Shown: positions 23,455 to 35,745, counted from the first letter of the stretch. The stretch: 64,000 bases of DNA from Sinonovacula constricta (GCA_007844125.1 CM017572.1:21993407-22057406); one strand, 5' to 3'. A program made the numbers and translations. The notes: generated by a model from the sequence alone, not told the origin.

Positions 23455-23998
23455 GAGTCAGTGCACTCATGATTTTGTGCACTCATGAGTTCATGCACTC
23501 GTGAGCTAGTGCAATCATGGGTTAGTACACTCATGAGTTAGTGCACTCATGAGTTAGTACAGTCATAAGTAAGTGCACCCACATGTAAGTGCACTCATGA
23601 GTTAGTACACTCATGAGTTAGTGCACTCATAATGAGTTTGTGCAATCATTAGTTAGTACAGTCATAAGTAAGTGCACCGACATGTAAGTGCACTCATGAG
23701 TTAGTACAGTCATAAGTGCACCCACATGTAAGTGCACTCATGAGTTAGTGCACTCATGAGTTAGTGCACTCATAATGAGTTTGTGCACTCATGAGTTAGT
23801 ACAGTCATAAGTAAGTGCACCCACATGTAAGTGCACTCATGAGTTAGTACACTCATAAGTTCATGCTCTTATGAGTTTGTGCACTCATGAGTTAGTGTAG
23901 TCATAAGTAAGTGCACCCACATGTAAGTGCACTCATGAGTTAGTACACTCATAAGTTCATGCTCTCATGAGTTAGTGCACTCATGATATCATGCGCTT
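23455..23998. repeat. Degenerate 16-bp minisatellite with block structure
   Basis: Basic word 'catgagttagtgcact' (16 bases) with variants. A longer phrase 'cataagtaagtgcacccaca' 'tgtaagtgcactcatgag' recurs near 23565, 23661, 23804 and 23900, with a shortened version near 23709, so larger blocks were duplicated after the basic unit diversified. Confidence 0.85.
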
Positions 23999-23999
23999 A

Positions 24000-25262
24000 A
24001 GTTTAAAGTTATTTAATTGCTACAGACAATCCATCTCTCCTGCTGCTGTACTATCCTACGAATAAGGCTGGTTACCTATCTGCTACTTTGCTTTCTTCCT
24101 TATTGTCGGCTACATCTTACTGTAATTGCAAGCTGCATTGTGAATCCGGGCACACAAGGTTTCTTTTTTGAAACAAAACCTTGCCAAAGAGATGCAGACT
24201 CCACGCCTTTTAATGCATGTTACCTTTCTTTATAATCACAAGCTACATTACTTTTGCCTGCTACACTTAAAAAACGCAATACTCTGTTCCTTTCTCGGAA
24301 AAAGGTATCACAAAACAGCTGCAATTTCCTGTTATTGCCAGCTTCATTATCGTCCCTATGAACAAATTCTGTAAGAGGCAAACATCTCAAGAGCGGCGCC
24401 AATAAATGATCCTATGTCCTCTTCTAGGTACCAGTCATTCTGATGCCAAAGACATGACCTCAAGTCAACATTTTCATGCACAAAAAATTAAATCTTTCTT
24501 TTGTATTCAAATGTTGCTTTCTTTCATCTCAAAGTAGTGTAGTAAAAGCTTTAGGTAACAAATGCGGATTCGTACCTTTAAAGCCAAATTATCTCTAGGG
24601 AAAAAAACAACATGGTACAAAACAATTCAAAACATGAAGTATACAGCACAGAAGACTTGCTAATTATTGATAAACCCCCTCATTAGGCCTGACTTCCAAA
24701 GGAACTGATTAGAAACCCTTCAAAACCATAACAGGATATGTTGAAATTAGAATTTTTAAATTGTTTCGGTCACATTGTGTATTAAGAATACATAAAACAA
24801 GCATGCACCAAAACTCAGTTTGTATCACTGTCAGTTGAGCACTCGACTGCAATCCAAACTGTTAAAATCCTCAACAATAATCAAGCATTTCTTATTTTGG
24901 GCTTAATAACTTTTTTTATTTCCTCTTAGGTACTTACAGCTCCTAAATTTTATCTGACAAATTAGTTTTGGGTATTAATTTAAAATCAAGGAACATTTAA
25001 AACTATTTTTAGGTAAGGTAAAACAATGTTTTGGCAACAGTGTTCTGACATATAAAATTCTTAGTGGATATTTAGTGTCCTGAAATCTATGGTCTGCAAG
25101 CAATATTTACTTAAGAATAATGAATGCAAATAGGACAGTCTCACCAGGCACATTACTGCTGATATAAATTGTCTCCTTAAGTGATTACTTTGCAAGGTTC
25201 AACACTGCAATAAAAAAGTTGACCCAAGCAAAAAGCAGGTGTATTGTAAGTTAGCAGCGTTG
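24000..25262. other. Unannotated intronic sequence
   Basis: Short overlapping frames at 24017-24402 lack splice signals and family features. No repeat is recognised. Confidence 0.4.
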
Positions 25263-25263
25263 C

Positions 25264-25585
25264 TATAATTGTTTGTTTATTGGAGTTAGCGTCCCACCCA
25301 ACAGTATTCCAGTTATCGGGAAACGGTGTCCGCTTGAAGCAGATATAGTGCTGCCTGCACTGTGTATAGCATGCCGTGAACACATGGCATTATACCACAC
25401 CCAGTCACATTATCCTGACACCAGGCCAAACAGTCCCAGAACTACCCCTATATTTGCTTAAGCGTTAGCAAGTGAGCTATACTACTACCATTTTTTATGA
25501 CTGGTATGTCGCGGCCCGGGATCGAACCCGGGGCCTTCCATACCTGGAGGTGACGCTCTACCGATTGCGCTACCAGGGCCGGTCA
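25264..25585 (-). mobile_element. SINE-A copy, well preserved
   Basis: The best tRNA-like head in the family. On the minus strand it reads 'ccctggtagcgcaatcggta' 'gagcgtcacctccagg' then 'ccccgggttcgatcccgggc', with an A-box-like TAGCGCAATCGG and a B-box-like GTTCGATCC. Body and tail ('ccaataaacaaac') are complete. This copy can serve as a family reference. No CCA-type mature tRNA end follows, so it is not a tRNA gene. Confidence 0.92.
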
Positions 25586-26299
25586 TACAATAAAATAAAC
25601 CATCACTTACATATAATAGTATTTTCACACTAAAACATCCAGTGCCACTTCTCTTTCTTGCCTCTTTGAGCTCACTACATAACACATTCCACCATATCAC
25701 AAAACCAATTTGTTAAAAAGTCTCCAAGCCTTGCTAACAGAGGAAAACTGTCAAATATTTTAATAAGCACCAGAAACATATTACATAGTTTCCCAATAGT
25801 CAATTGTCTTCGATTGTAAACAATGTGAATTTTTCAACTGCTTAGCACTTCCAACAGTACAACATACTACCACATTCTTCCAAATACTACCACTTACTAA
25901 CAAACAGTCAACCCGGTTAAAATAGTGACAGAGCTTGCAGTATAAATGGCCATTACCTTACTCTTTAAGATATTATCTCCGAACCTGCTAAGCATGAATT
26001 CTTCACACCTAGGTAAAAAAAGATTACATCCAGAACAGCCAGCTGGAATAGGTCGATGGTAGATCAGGATCTGAACAATTTTGTAACTACGTCTCTAAAA
26101 ATATGATTTATAGGTAACTCTGCATGTAATTATAGGTAAATTACAAAGGATTAGAAGACAATGTGAACACACATTTAAAAACAGCAGATTAAGGGATAAG
26201 CTAGGAAGAAAACAGCGGGCATTGTAAGCATATACTGTGGAACAGGTTCAAACAAAAAACTGACTTACTGGGAGTTGACCAATACTGCATTAACTCCTA
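25586..26299. other. Unannotated intronic sequence
   Basis: Nothing supported except an E-like word at 26035-26085 ('ccagctggaatagg', 'agatcaggatctgaac'). Confidence 0.4.
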
Positions 26300-26405
26300 G
26301 CCTGTTTACACAAAATGATCACACTTCGGCAAAAACCCGTAACCTGGATCAGCCAGAGTCCGCTGGGAGCTTTCTGCTCAGGATCTACGCTATTTGCAGC
26401 TTAGT
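26300..26405. repeat. Short dispersed repeat E
   Basis: 'aacctggatcagccagag' 'tccgctgggagctttctgct' 'caggatctacgctatttgc'. A nearly complete copy with the inverted-symmetry layout. Confidence 0.65.
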
Positions 26406-26887
26406 CTCTTTTAATGTGTCTTGTTTCCCATGAATGGAAATTTTAAACAGATAAATAAGGATTTAGTATGGGTTTTCACCAAATGCTGCAAGATAAGGGT
26501 TGGTACTATATATTCAAGGATTGTGCCTGGAGCTACAGAATGGAGACACCTGACGGAGAACAATAGTCATGTTTACCTGTAGAGCCAATTAAAATTTCTT
26601 AATGGGGGTTGGTACTTATAGTGGTAATCAGAAAATCAGGACAAAAACAAAACTGAACATTTAAATTTTTTTTAATTTTTTTTTGTGTTAAAAGAAAATG
26701 AGTAAACTGTATGGTTGTTAACTATGTTCTTTTCTTCAATTTAAATTGGTGGCAATTAGTTATTACTAGAAAATGTTTAAACCATAGAATTCTTTGTTCT
26801 TCAATACAGAGTTGGTTTATTTTAGAAAGATAAAATATAAAATATAATTACAATTTACATTTTCCTTCAATACTTTATGTTTGCATT

Positions 26888-26975
26888 TATTTGTATTTTG
26901 GGTTTTACGGCACTCCGACACTTGATACCGGTAGGTCATACGGCGCTGAATGCATTTATTTTATGACCAGGGAAC
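26888..26975 (-). mobile_element. LINE 3'-tail fragment
   Basis: 'tttgtattttgggttttacg' 'gcactccgacacttgata' then 'ggtcatacggcgctgaa' on the plus strand is the same tail as the LINE at 43968-44450 and the copy at 55738. Only the extreme 3' end is recognisable here. Bases 26976-28094 hold nothing supported. Confidence 0.65.
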
Positions 26976-28094
26976 ATATCAAAACTTACAATTGTTTTTA
27001 TTATCAGCACCTTATTAGTATATTTTATTCGTTTCCACTTGTTGGCATTTCCACCAAGCTGGTCAGCATGCCTTTATTTGTTTGTTTTGACAATCTTGTT
27101 CTTTGATAAGTGATTTGGACTATCAGCATGAGTTTTTAGTGCATTTTTTTCTGCTAGACCCGTACCTCCTCCACTCCACCCAGACCCCCACCCCATTTTC
27201 TCAACGGATATACATGATTTGGAAATTTGACCTCTCCGGGCTTCAAAAAATTCTGGCAAAAAACGCAAAACTGGCACCCATAAAGGCAACAGCAAGAAAG
27301 AGTATGCCAAAAATTAGGTGAAACATTCTAGCTGACCTGCCATGCAACATTAGCTTTACCCAGTTATCTGTCTGGGGGTCCTTCCTTCACCTGTAATAGC
27401 CTGATGTCTTGCCAATACGACAATAAATGTGCAGATTTAATGTAATAATGTCCAAAAAAATCAAAATATAAAGATTGAATAACAAGCACGGTACCTGAGA
27501 TTTAGGCTTCAACTCCTCTGCTTACAGTCAATAGCCAACTGGCATTACCATATAAAGAAGTTGAACTTTATAGCAACCAAAGACAAGAATTTGGACTATT
27601 AATACTCCTTTCTCCTTTGCAAGCGAAAACCATTGTTCATGTTTTGTTGTGAGCAGGCCAGCATTGTTCATGAATCTTACATAAGTGTTGCCTGCCTGAA
27701 AACTTCTGCTTTCATTTCGGACAAACACAATTTTGCATTCAGATTTTTAAATGACAATTTATTATGGAGAATTTTAATGAATAGGCTCGATCTGTTTGAA
27801 TGTTTGCCACACAAAACATAATAACTCATCAAAATCAATTGGAAGTGTGCAGTGATTGAATAACTGTGTTGATATACAAACAAACACTTTGAAGAGAAAA
27901 ATCAATGATCAAGTTTTTTGTTTGTTTTAGTTTGGAGTTCCAATTATACTCCCACTTAATAGCCAGGAACTGGGACAACTTTCAACCGTGGAAATGTATT
28001 TTTTTAAATTTTCCAGTAAAACATTTAAAAAAAAAAAAAAATGATTTGGTTTAACCAAACCCTTCAAACCTGGCACTGATTAAAACTGTCACAT

Positions 28095-28495
28095 CGTGAT
28101 GATCAATCTTGGTACCAGGTATAAAGAAGTGTGTGAAGAAATAAAGAATTTTTTAAGCATGTGCTGATAAACATTTAGATTTTCACATCTAGACCATACA
28201 TTTCAGTACCAGGTATAGTGGGTTTTGTGAAGAAATAAAGAATTTTTTAAAAATGACAAACATTTTCATTGTCACATCGAGATGATTAATTTTAGTACCA
28301 GGTATATAGGTGGTTGGATAAGAAATAATTTTTTGAAGCATGTGCTGATAAACATTTAAATTATTGCATCAAGAATTTCGTTTTAGTAAGAAGCCTATCG
28401 CGTTTGGAAAAGAAACAAAGGATTTTTTTAACCATGCAGTGATAAAAACTGAAATTATCACATCGAGACAATTCATTTGAGTGCCAGGTACAAAG
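28095..28495. repeat. Degenerate tandem repeat, about 95-bp period, four to five copies
   Basis: 'gtaccaggtata' recurs near 28112, 28206, 28297 and (as 'gtgccaggtaca') 28480. Each is followed by 'gaagaaataaagaattttt', 'gtgctgataaacattta' and 'tcacatcgagatgatt' type sequence. The core resembles the 55-bp array at 1167-1955. Confidence 0.75.
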
Positions 28496-31035
28496 GGTTT
28501 GTTTATTTTGGGGTGTATAATCATACGGCCAACAGTATTTCAGTTATTTGGAGATGGTGTCCACTTAAAGCAGATATAGTGCTGCCTTCATTATGTATGG
28601 TATGATATAAAAACAGCACCTAGTCACATTATCCTGACCAGGATATCCAGTCATGAAACTGCCCTTTTATTTGCTTCCGCATTCGCAATTATACTACTAC
28701 TATTTTTAATGACTTTTGTATATAACTACCCTTATATTTGCTTCACTACCATTTTTAATGACTTTTGTATATAACTACCCTTATATTTGCTTCACTACCA
28801 TTTTTAATGACTTGTATATAACTACCCTTATATTTGCTTCCGCGTTCGCAATTATACCACTACCATTTTAAATGACTTTTGTATATAACTACCATTATAT
28901 TTGCTTCACTACCATTTTTAATGACTCGTATATAACTACCCTTATATTTGCTTCCGCGTTCGCAATTATACCACTACCTTTTTTAATGACTTGTGTATTA
29001 TAACCACCCTTATATTTGCTTCACTACCATTTTCAATGACTTGTATATAACTATCCTGATATTTGCTTCACTACCATTTTTAGTGACTTTTGTATATAAC
29101 TACCCTTATATTTGCTCCACTACCATTTTCAATTACTTTTGTTTATAACTTTTCTGATATTTGCTCCATTACCATTTTTAATGACTTTTGTATATAACTA
29201 CCCTTATATTTGCCTCCGCATTCGCAATTATACCACTACCATTCTTAATGACTATTGTGTATTATGACCACCCTTATTTTTGCTTCACTACCATTTTTAA
29301 TGACTTTCGTATATAACTACCATTATATTTTCTCCTCTACCATTTTTAATGACTTTCGTATATAACTACCATTATATTTTCTCCTCTACCATTTTTAATG
29401 ACTTTCGTATATAACTACCATTACATTTACTCCACTACCATTTTTAATGACTTTTCAATATAAATACCATTACATTTGCTCCACTACCATTTTAATGACT
29501 TTAGTATATAACTACCATTATTTTTACTTCTCCACCATTTTTAATGACTCGTATATAACTACTCTTATATTTACTCCACTACCATTTTTAATGACTTTTC
29601 AATATAACTACCATTATATTTGCTCCACTACCATCTTTAATGACTTTCGTATATAACTACCATTCTATTTACTCCACTACCATTTTTAATGACTTTCGTA
29701 TATAACTACCATTATATTTGCTCCTCTACCATTTTTAATGACTTTCGTATATAACTACCATTTTATTTACTCCACTACCATTTATAATGACTTTTCAATA
29801 TAAATACCCTTATATTTACTCCACTACCATTTTTAATGACTTTTCAATATAACTACCATTATATTTGCTCCACTACCATCTTTAATGACTTTCGTATATA
29901 ACTACCATTCTATTTACTCCACTACAATTTTTAATGACTTTCGTATATAACTACCATTATATTTGCTCCTCTACCATTTTTAATGACTTTCGTATATAAC
30001 TACCATTATATTTACTCCACTACCATTTATAATGACTTTTCAATATAAATACCATTATAGTTGCTCCACTACCATTTTTAATGACTTTCGTATATAACTA
30101 CCATTATATTTACTCCACTACCATTTTTAATGACTTTAGTATATAACTACCATTATATTTTCTCCTCTACCATTTTTAATGACTTTCGTATATAACTACC
30201 ATTACATTTACTCCACTACCATTTTTAATGACTTTTCAATATAAATACCATTACATTTGCTCCACTACCATTTTTAATGACTTTAGTATATAACTACCAT
30301 TATTTTTACTTCTCCACCATTTTTAATGACTCGTATATAACTACTCTTATATTTACTCCACTACCATTTTTAATGACTTTTCAATATAACTACCATTATA
30401 TTTGCTCCACTACCATCTTTAATGACTTTCGTATATAACTACCATTCTATTTACTCCACTACCATTTTTAATGACTTTCGTATATAACTACCATTATATT
30501 TGCTCCTCTACCATTTTTAATGACTTTCGTATATAACTACCATTTTATTTACTCCACTACCATTTATAATGACTTTTCAATATAAATACCCTTATATTTA
30601 CTCCACTACCATTTTTAATGACTTTTCAATATAACTACCATTATATTTGCTCCACTACCATCTTTAATGACTTTCGTATATAACTACCATTCTATTTACT
30701 CCACTACAATTTTTAATGACGTTCGTATATAACTACCATTATATTTGCTCCTCTACCATTTTTAATGACTTTCGTATATAACTACCATTATATTTATTCC
30801 ACTACCATTTATAATGACTTTTCAATATAAATACCATTATAGTTGCTCCACTACCATTTTTAATGACTTTCGTATATAACTACCATTTTATTTACTCAAC
30901 TACCATTTTTAATGACTTTTGTATATAACTACCATTATATTTGCTCCACTTCCATTTTTAATGACTTTTGCATGTCATCACTCAAATTTAACCCAGGGAC
31001 GTCCGATACCTGGAGCTGAAGCACTTTCCTCCCCA
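28496..31035 (-). mobile_element. SINE-A whose interior expanded into a 2.3-kb minisatellite
   Basis: The left edge is the SINE-A 3' end: 'gtttgtttattttgg', 'cggccaacagtatttcagtt', 'ggagatggtgtccactta', 'cacattatcctgacc'. The right edge (about 30955-31035) is its head: 'aatgacttttgcatgtcatc', 'tttaacccagggacgtccga', 'tacctggagctgaagc', a decayed B-box and head. Everything between is the 49-bp array, whose unit equals the SINE-A segment that normally joins these two parts. The element was about 310 bp before expansion and now spans about 2.54 kb. Confidence 0.85.
28690..30975. repeat. 49-bp minisatellite, about 46 copies, with a 782-bp higher-order duplication
   Basis: The unit is 'gactttcgtatataactacc' 'attatatttgctccactacc' 'atttttaat'. 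Early units near 28680-28990 retain 'cttccgcgttcgcaattata', a remnant of the longer SINE segment; later units lack it. Rare variants recur 782 bases apart: 'tttttacttctccacc' at 29521 and 30303, and 'actacaattttt' at 29931 and 30713. The 69-codon frame over it is not a gene. Confidence 0.93.
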
Positions 31036-31153
31036 CCCCTCTCTTTCTTTCTATATAGGGCTTCAAGGAGAAAAGATTTAAAATTTTAAAAAAACACATC
31101 CCCATTTATCTGAAAGTAAATCACATTATTTAACAGTCTATAAACAAGCCTAC

Positions 31154-31247
31154 CAAGTTTGCTGACTTTCCTAGCAGTTGCTGTTGCCCCTGGCTGTCTT
31201 CCTCGAGCCTTCAGGTATGTTGAGCGCCCATAATCATCAACAATGAC
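31154..31247 (-). CDS. Exon 4 of the unrecognised minus-strand gene (94 bp)
   Basis: The acceptor on the minus strand is a T-run ending 'ttccag' (intron ends at 31248); the donor is 'ACTTG|GTAGGC' (intron starts at 31153). The exon starts in phase 0 and ends in phase 1, matching exon 3 (46703, phase 0) and exon 5 (18229, phase 1). It encodes about 31 residues, including DDYGRSTYLKARGRQPG: basic, with a Tyr/Arg-rich core and an Ala/Thr-rich end. It sits about 120 bases from the expanded SINE. The family is not recognised. Confidence 0.85.
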
Positions 31248-31259
31248 CTGGAAAAAAAA

Positions 31260-31779
31260 AAAAACCATTAAAAAACATACATTACATAACTAAAGTAGAT
31301 AAATAATCACCTTTTGAAGACCATCCTTGGGACCTGACGAGAAGTTGTACTTTTTGTAGAGGGTGACATAACAGAGAAAGTACATCCCAAAGTAACAATT
31401 CTTTTTACAGTATGGACAGCTGTGAAATAAGTTCAACTTTGAGATGACGAGTGATAGCTGATGTATGGAATGTTTGTACCTCTTTCATATTAATAGCTTT
31501 TAACTTTTATCCACAAATAAGTTTTCAGTATTATTTAAAACAAAACACACTTTACAATTGTTTTGAAGAAGGTAAAACAATGTGCCAGTCAGTGGAAGTA
31601 TAGCCTTACCAACCTCTGTCAAAGTCTCATTTTTCTGGAATTGAATACATTTGATAGCAATTCAACAAACTGCTGGAGACATTAGAGCAAAAAGTACAGA
31701 ATCTAATTAATACACCTGTCATCTCAATCTGCACTATTTGCCCATCAATGTCTAATTAATACATGCTTCTCAGGTTTAG
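31260..31779. other. Unannotated intronic sequence
   Basis: No feature supported. Confidence 0.4.
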
Positions 31780-32088
31780 TTTGTTTATTGGGTTTATCAT
31801 CCCACCAACAATATTTCAGTTATCTGAAACAGTGTCCACTTGAAGCAGATACGGCGCTTCCTTCACTGTGTATAGCATGCTGTGAACACGTTTCATGATA
31901 CCACACCCAGTCAGATTATCCTGACACCGGGCCAACCAGTCGTGTAACTACCCTTATATTTGCTTGAGCATTAGCAAGGGAGCTATACCATTACCATTTT
32001 TAAAATGGTATGTACGTCCTGGGATCGTACCCCGGGCCTCCTGTGCCTGGAGGCAAGGCTCTACCGATTGCGCTACCAGGACCAGTCC
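31780..32088 (-). mobile_element. SINE-A copy with exact 9-bp target-site duplication
   Basis: Flanked by 'caggtttag' at 31771-31779 and 32089-32097. Minus-strand head 'ctggtagcgcaatcggtaga' and 'ggggtacgatcccaggacg'; complete body; tail 'aaacccaataaacaaac'. The 106-codon plus-strand frame starting inside it runs into unique sequence without splice support and is not called. Confidence 0.92.
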
Positions 32089-32097
32089 CAGGTTTAG

Positions 32098-33225
32098 AGT
32101 TCAAGAGCCAAAAAACAGCAAAACTGTATTAACAAAGGCCTTGAAAAAATTTCCGTATGAACAGATAGAAATATCTGACCAACATGATCGTATAATGTGG
32201 GGACAAAGATTAAGAAAGTTTAATCACTTAAATTACAGCTCCTTCATATCATTTGCTATAAGATTTTCAATAATGAATTCTTAAAAAAAAGATAAATATT
32301 TTTTGGCCTGAATTAAAATGGTTTCAAAATTTTATGCCAATTAATGACAAAAAAATTTACTATGTCATTTATTTCATAATAAGTAACTGTAAAGGCAGGA
32401 GGCATTAAGTAATTTGCACATTCTTTTGACAATAAACCCATTTTGTGCAAAAAACTATTTGTGAAGTAAATATTGTGTTTCGAATTTTCAGATCAAATTA
32501 ATGGCATGAAATTTAATATTTCATAATTTCTAATTAAATGAATGGTGGTAGGCACTTTGGATATTATTACAATACTTCTGATGAAAGTCAACAATTAATG
32601 CATTCAGTGCATCACATAATTATAGGGTATGTTTAAGCAAGATTTCATGTCAAGATCTGGTATGGGCATTGAATTATATTAATATGAAAAATCAAATAAA
32701 ATTTACACAAAGTAATAAATCGAAAAAGAATACCGATTCCTATTTAATGAATCTCTCTTTTTTTAAAGTCAAATTAAGGGTGCTGCTTTAGAGTTTGTTG
32801 AATTTCCAGGTCACATTCTATGAGTAAGCATTTTAAAAATAAAGGTTATGTGACTTTGATCTTGTTCCACACAAAAAATCATTTACATTTTACCTGAGAG
32901 ACAATAATGGCCCTTCAAAATGTTTGTCAGCACTTTACATTTCACACAACCTCACCTGTACACACACAAACAAGCCCATTACGCATGCATCTCACATCAA
33001 GTGGAATGTTCATTGGAATAAATTACAAATCATAAATCGAGAATCAATCATTTCCAATATTTAATTCAAAGATAGATCCGTTTGATCAGATATGTGATGG
33101 TTCAGCTGTCCTTTGGTCCAAATATGAGCAATGAATTAAAGGTGATCAAGCCATAACATGAGTTTGTTTAGCAAATAAATTCCATTATTCTTACTTAGAT
33201 AGAGAGGCTGAGAGAGAAAGTGAGA
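32098..33225. other. Unannotated intronic sequence
   Basis: AT-rich; no feature supported. Confidence 0.4.
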
Positions 33226-33227
33226 TT

Positions 33228-33460
33228 GTTTGTTTTGTTTTTTTGTTACATCGCACTGACACAATTATTGTCATATTGGCGATGTCCAGGTAATTATTGG
33301 TGGAGGAAGACCACAGACTTCTGTCTGGGTAGAACCACTGGCGCACTGCAGGTTAGCTGGAAAACAGCCCACATTCAAGTTCTCGCCCTGACCGGGACAT
33401 GAACCAACGAGGAGAGGAGTTTCAAGTCAGCGACTCTAACCGCTTGGCCACGGGTCCATC
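33228..33460 (-). mobile_element. SINE-B copy, well preserved
   Basis: Minus-strand tRNA-like head 'acccgtggccaagcggttag' 'agtcgctgacttgaaac' then 'ggttcatgtcccggtcagg' (A-box-like TGGCCAAGCGG, B-box-like GGTTCATGTCC), resembling a Leu/Ser-type tRNA. The body includes 'cagtggttctacccagacag' and 'gtggtcttcctccaccaat'. The 3' end 'attgtgtcagtgcgatgta' followed by an A-rich tail matches the end of the LINE at 43968. It serves as the family reference in this window. Confidence 0.85.
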
Positions 33461-33474
33461 TAGAGTATGAGAAA

Positions 33475-33610
33475 AAGGGAGGAGATAGAGAGAGAACAGA
33501 AAAAAAAAAGAGAGAAAAGAAAGAAATGATAGAGAGAGGAAGAGTGATAAAGGAGAAAAAAGAGAGAAAAGAGAGAAAGAAGAGAACGCAAAAAAAAAGA
33601 AATAAAGGGA
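33475..33610. repeat. Polypurine (GA/A) tract
   Basis: About 130 bases of almost pure A/G on the plus strand, with very few pyrimidines. Mirror-like stretches such as 'agagagaaaagaaaga' could form triplex DNA. The minus-strand 83-codon frame (Phe/Ser-rich) is the translation of this tract. Confidence 0.9.
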
Positions 33611-33974
33611 CTGTTATGAAAAACAAACCTTCTTATCACCTAAATTGATTTACACTGTTAAGTAACAACCATTCGATAGAAAATAGGAAAGTTTTACTGG
33701 TGTATGAAAAACCAAGAGCAAAATACCTTGGTAGAACCACAGATGCCCAATTATAACATGTAGCTAGGACAATTAATCAGACAGAAAATGTTGGGATATA
33801 TAAGTAACAAACACACAATGTTAAAGGGTTAAATATTAGCTCATTTGTCAAAAATGACACGTAAAAAGGATAAAAATTTAAGAAAACTTGAGTTGCTGTT
33901 TTTCTTAAAATAAAGGCAAATTTTGCCAGATATATCTGATTTAAGCTTTTCTACTATAGCAACAATAAAGGCCA

Positions 33975-34712
33975 ATATCACACTATATCATAGTTCAATG
34001 TTATAATATAACATAGTTCAATGTCACAATACATCACAGTTCAATGTCATAATGTAACACAGTTTAATGTCCTCATATATCATAGTGTAATGTCATAATA
34101 TTTCGTAGTTCAATGTCATAATATATCATAGTTCAATGTCATAATATATTATTGTTCAATGTCACAATATATCACAGTTCAATGTCATAATGTAACACAG
34201 TTTAATGTCCTCATATATCATAGTGTAATGTCATAATATTTCATACTTCAATGTCATAATATATCATAGTTCAATGTTATAATATATCATAGTTCAATGT
34301 CACAATATTTCACAGTTCAATGTCATAATGTGACACAGATTGATGTCCTCATATATCATAGTTAAATGTCATTATATTTCATAGTTCAATGTCATAATAT
34401 AACATAGTTCAATGTCACAATATTTCACAGTTCAATGTCATAATATATCACAGTTCAATGTCACAATATTTCACAGTTCAATGTCATAATGTAACAATGT
34501 TCAATGTCATAATGTAACACAGTTTAATGTCCTCATAAATCATAGTTTAATGTCATAATATTTCATAGTTCAATGTCATAATATATCATAGTTCAATGTC
34601 CTAATATATCATAGTTCAAAGTCATAATATTACAGTTCAATGTCATAATATATCACAGTTCAATGTCACAATATATATTACAGTTCAATGTCATAATGTA
34701 ACACAGTTCAAT
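33975..34712. repeat. 23-bp minisatellite, about 32 copies
   Basis: The unit is 'catagttcaatgtcataata' 'tat', 23 bases. A block with 'aatgtaacacagtttaatgt' 'cctcatatatcatagtg' occurs near 34050 and 34188 (138 bases, six units, apart), with related blocks near 34325 and 34511. Bases 34713-35149 hold no feature apart from a T-run near 35023. Confidence 0.92.
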
Positions 34713-35149
34713 GTACTTTCATTTTTTAATATGTAAACTTTTAAGCCACTTACATGTATTTCATTTGGCAAGCTTTAGCTTGTATGATAAACATGTAATG
34801 CGCACTAAACCAATAATATGTTTATTGTGCAGGAACCACATCGTATTCTGGTGCCTGCATGGTACATTATGTTCTATACCAATTAAAATCAGCTGGGCCA
34901 CAAAACAAAATGGCAGAGAAAATTAAACTGAAACATGGTTCCGGTGCAAAACCCGGGAAAAAACCCTGAAGTTGCCAGGCGACTGATACTTAAATGGTAC
35001 TTTTTTCTGTATTTCTCTTAAGTTTTTTTTTTTTTTTTTTGCTTACATGTAAAATTAAAACAGAATTTCATTACGGCTAATGAATTTTCTTTCTGGCTAT
35101 TGAAAATTGCTAAGTTACTAGCCCGACTTGCTAAAAAATTTCAATCCTA

Positions 35150-35630
35150 ATTTCTATGACTGCAACTGTTTGCCTATATCTAATATATATAACAATATCT
35201 TATTTATTATTATTTGTGCATATTGTGTAGAAAAACATCATACGTTAGTCTAAGCTTCGACAGTTTTCAGCATATCTCAATTTTGGGGCAGAAAACTCGT
35301 TAATCAAGACCTAATCAAGACTTAAAATGTTCATTCTTTTCAAATTTATAAATAAGAACAACTGGGATTTCTGCTAAAAACAGACATCAATGTCACAGCC
35401 GATGACGTGGATGAACTAAAATCTAAGCAGTCACATGGTATACTTTGTTTAAAAATAGCTAATAGACAGGAAAAACATGTTTGTAATGACAACTGTGATG
35501 TGGTTCACTTTTCAAACAGGTGTAGGACATCAATAAACAGCATTTTGCGAGATCCGTTCAGGTAACAATAATTTATGAAGATGTTAAATGAAAATATCTT
35601 TGGCTCAAACTGACGGATACCACCTTTGAG
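35150..35630. mobile_element. TTAA MITE (family Q), decayed copy
   Basis: Shares 'aaatgttcattcttttcaaa', 'ggtgtaggacatcaataaac' and 'gagatccgttcaggtaacaa' with 12016-12488, and ends 'tgacggataccacctttga'. The left end ('gactgcaactgtttgcct') is decayed and TTAA is not intact on either side. Confidence 0.7.
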
Positions 35631-35689
35631 GTGTTGTATACACCTTTTTAAGTACATTTTAGTGTTTTTGAGACTGGCTTTAAGAGGGA

Positions 35690-35745
35690 TGGGATTTGGG
35701 ATTTGCCGGCATTTTTGCCGCTACTGTGAAGCAACATTTTCTTAA
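35690..35745 (-). mobile_element. SINE-C fragment, 3' end only
   Basis: 'gggatgggatttgggatttg' 'ccggcatttttgccgctact' 'gtgaagcaacatttt' matches the last 55 bases of SINE-C including its TCCCA-type tail. The rest is missing. Bases 35746-36470 hold nothing recognised. Confidence 0.75.

Noticed and set aside
25500..25585. tRNA-like A and B boxes that might be a tRNA gene
   Set aside because: The same boxes head about ten copies with a 200-base body and LINE-type tail and target-site duplications; this is a SINE, and the cloverleaf is not intact.
32098..32284. 106-codon plus-strand frame starting in a SINE-A
   Set aside because: The first third is SINE sequence; the rest has no splice support or family signature.
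33375..33626. Phe/Ser-rich 83-codon minus-strand frame resembling a membrane protein
   Set aside because: Translation of a polypurine tract next to a SINE-B.
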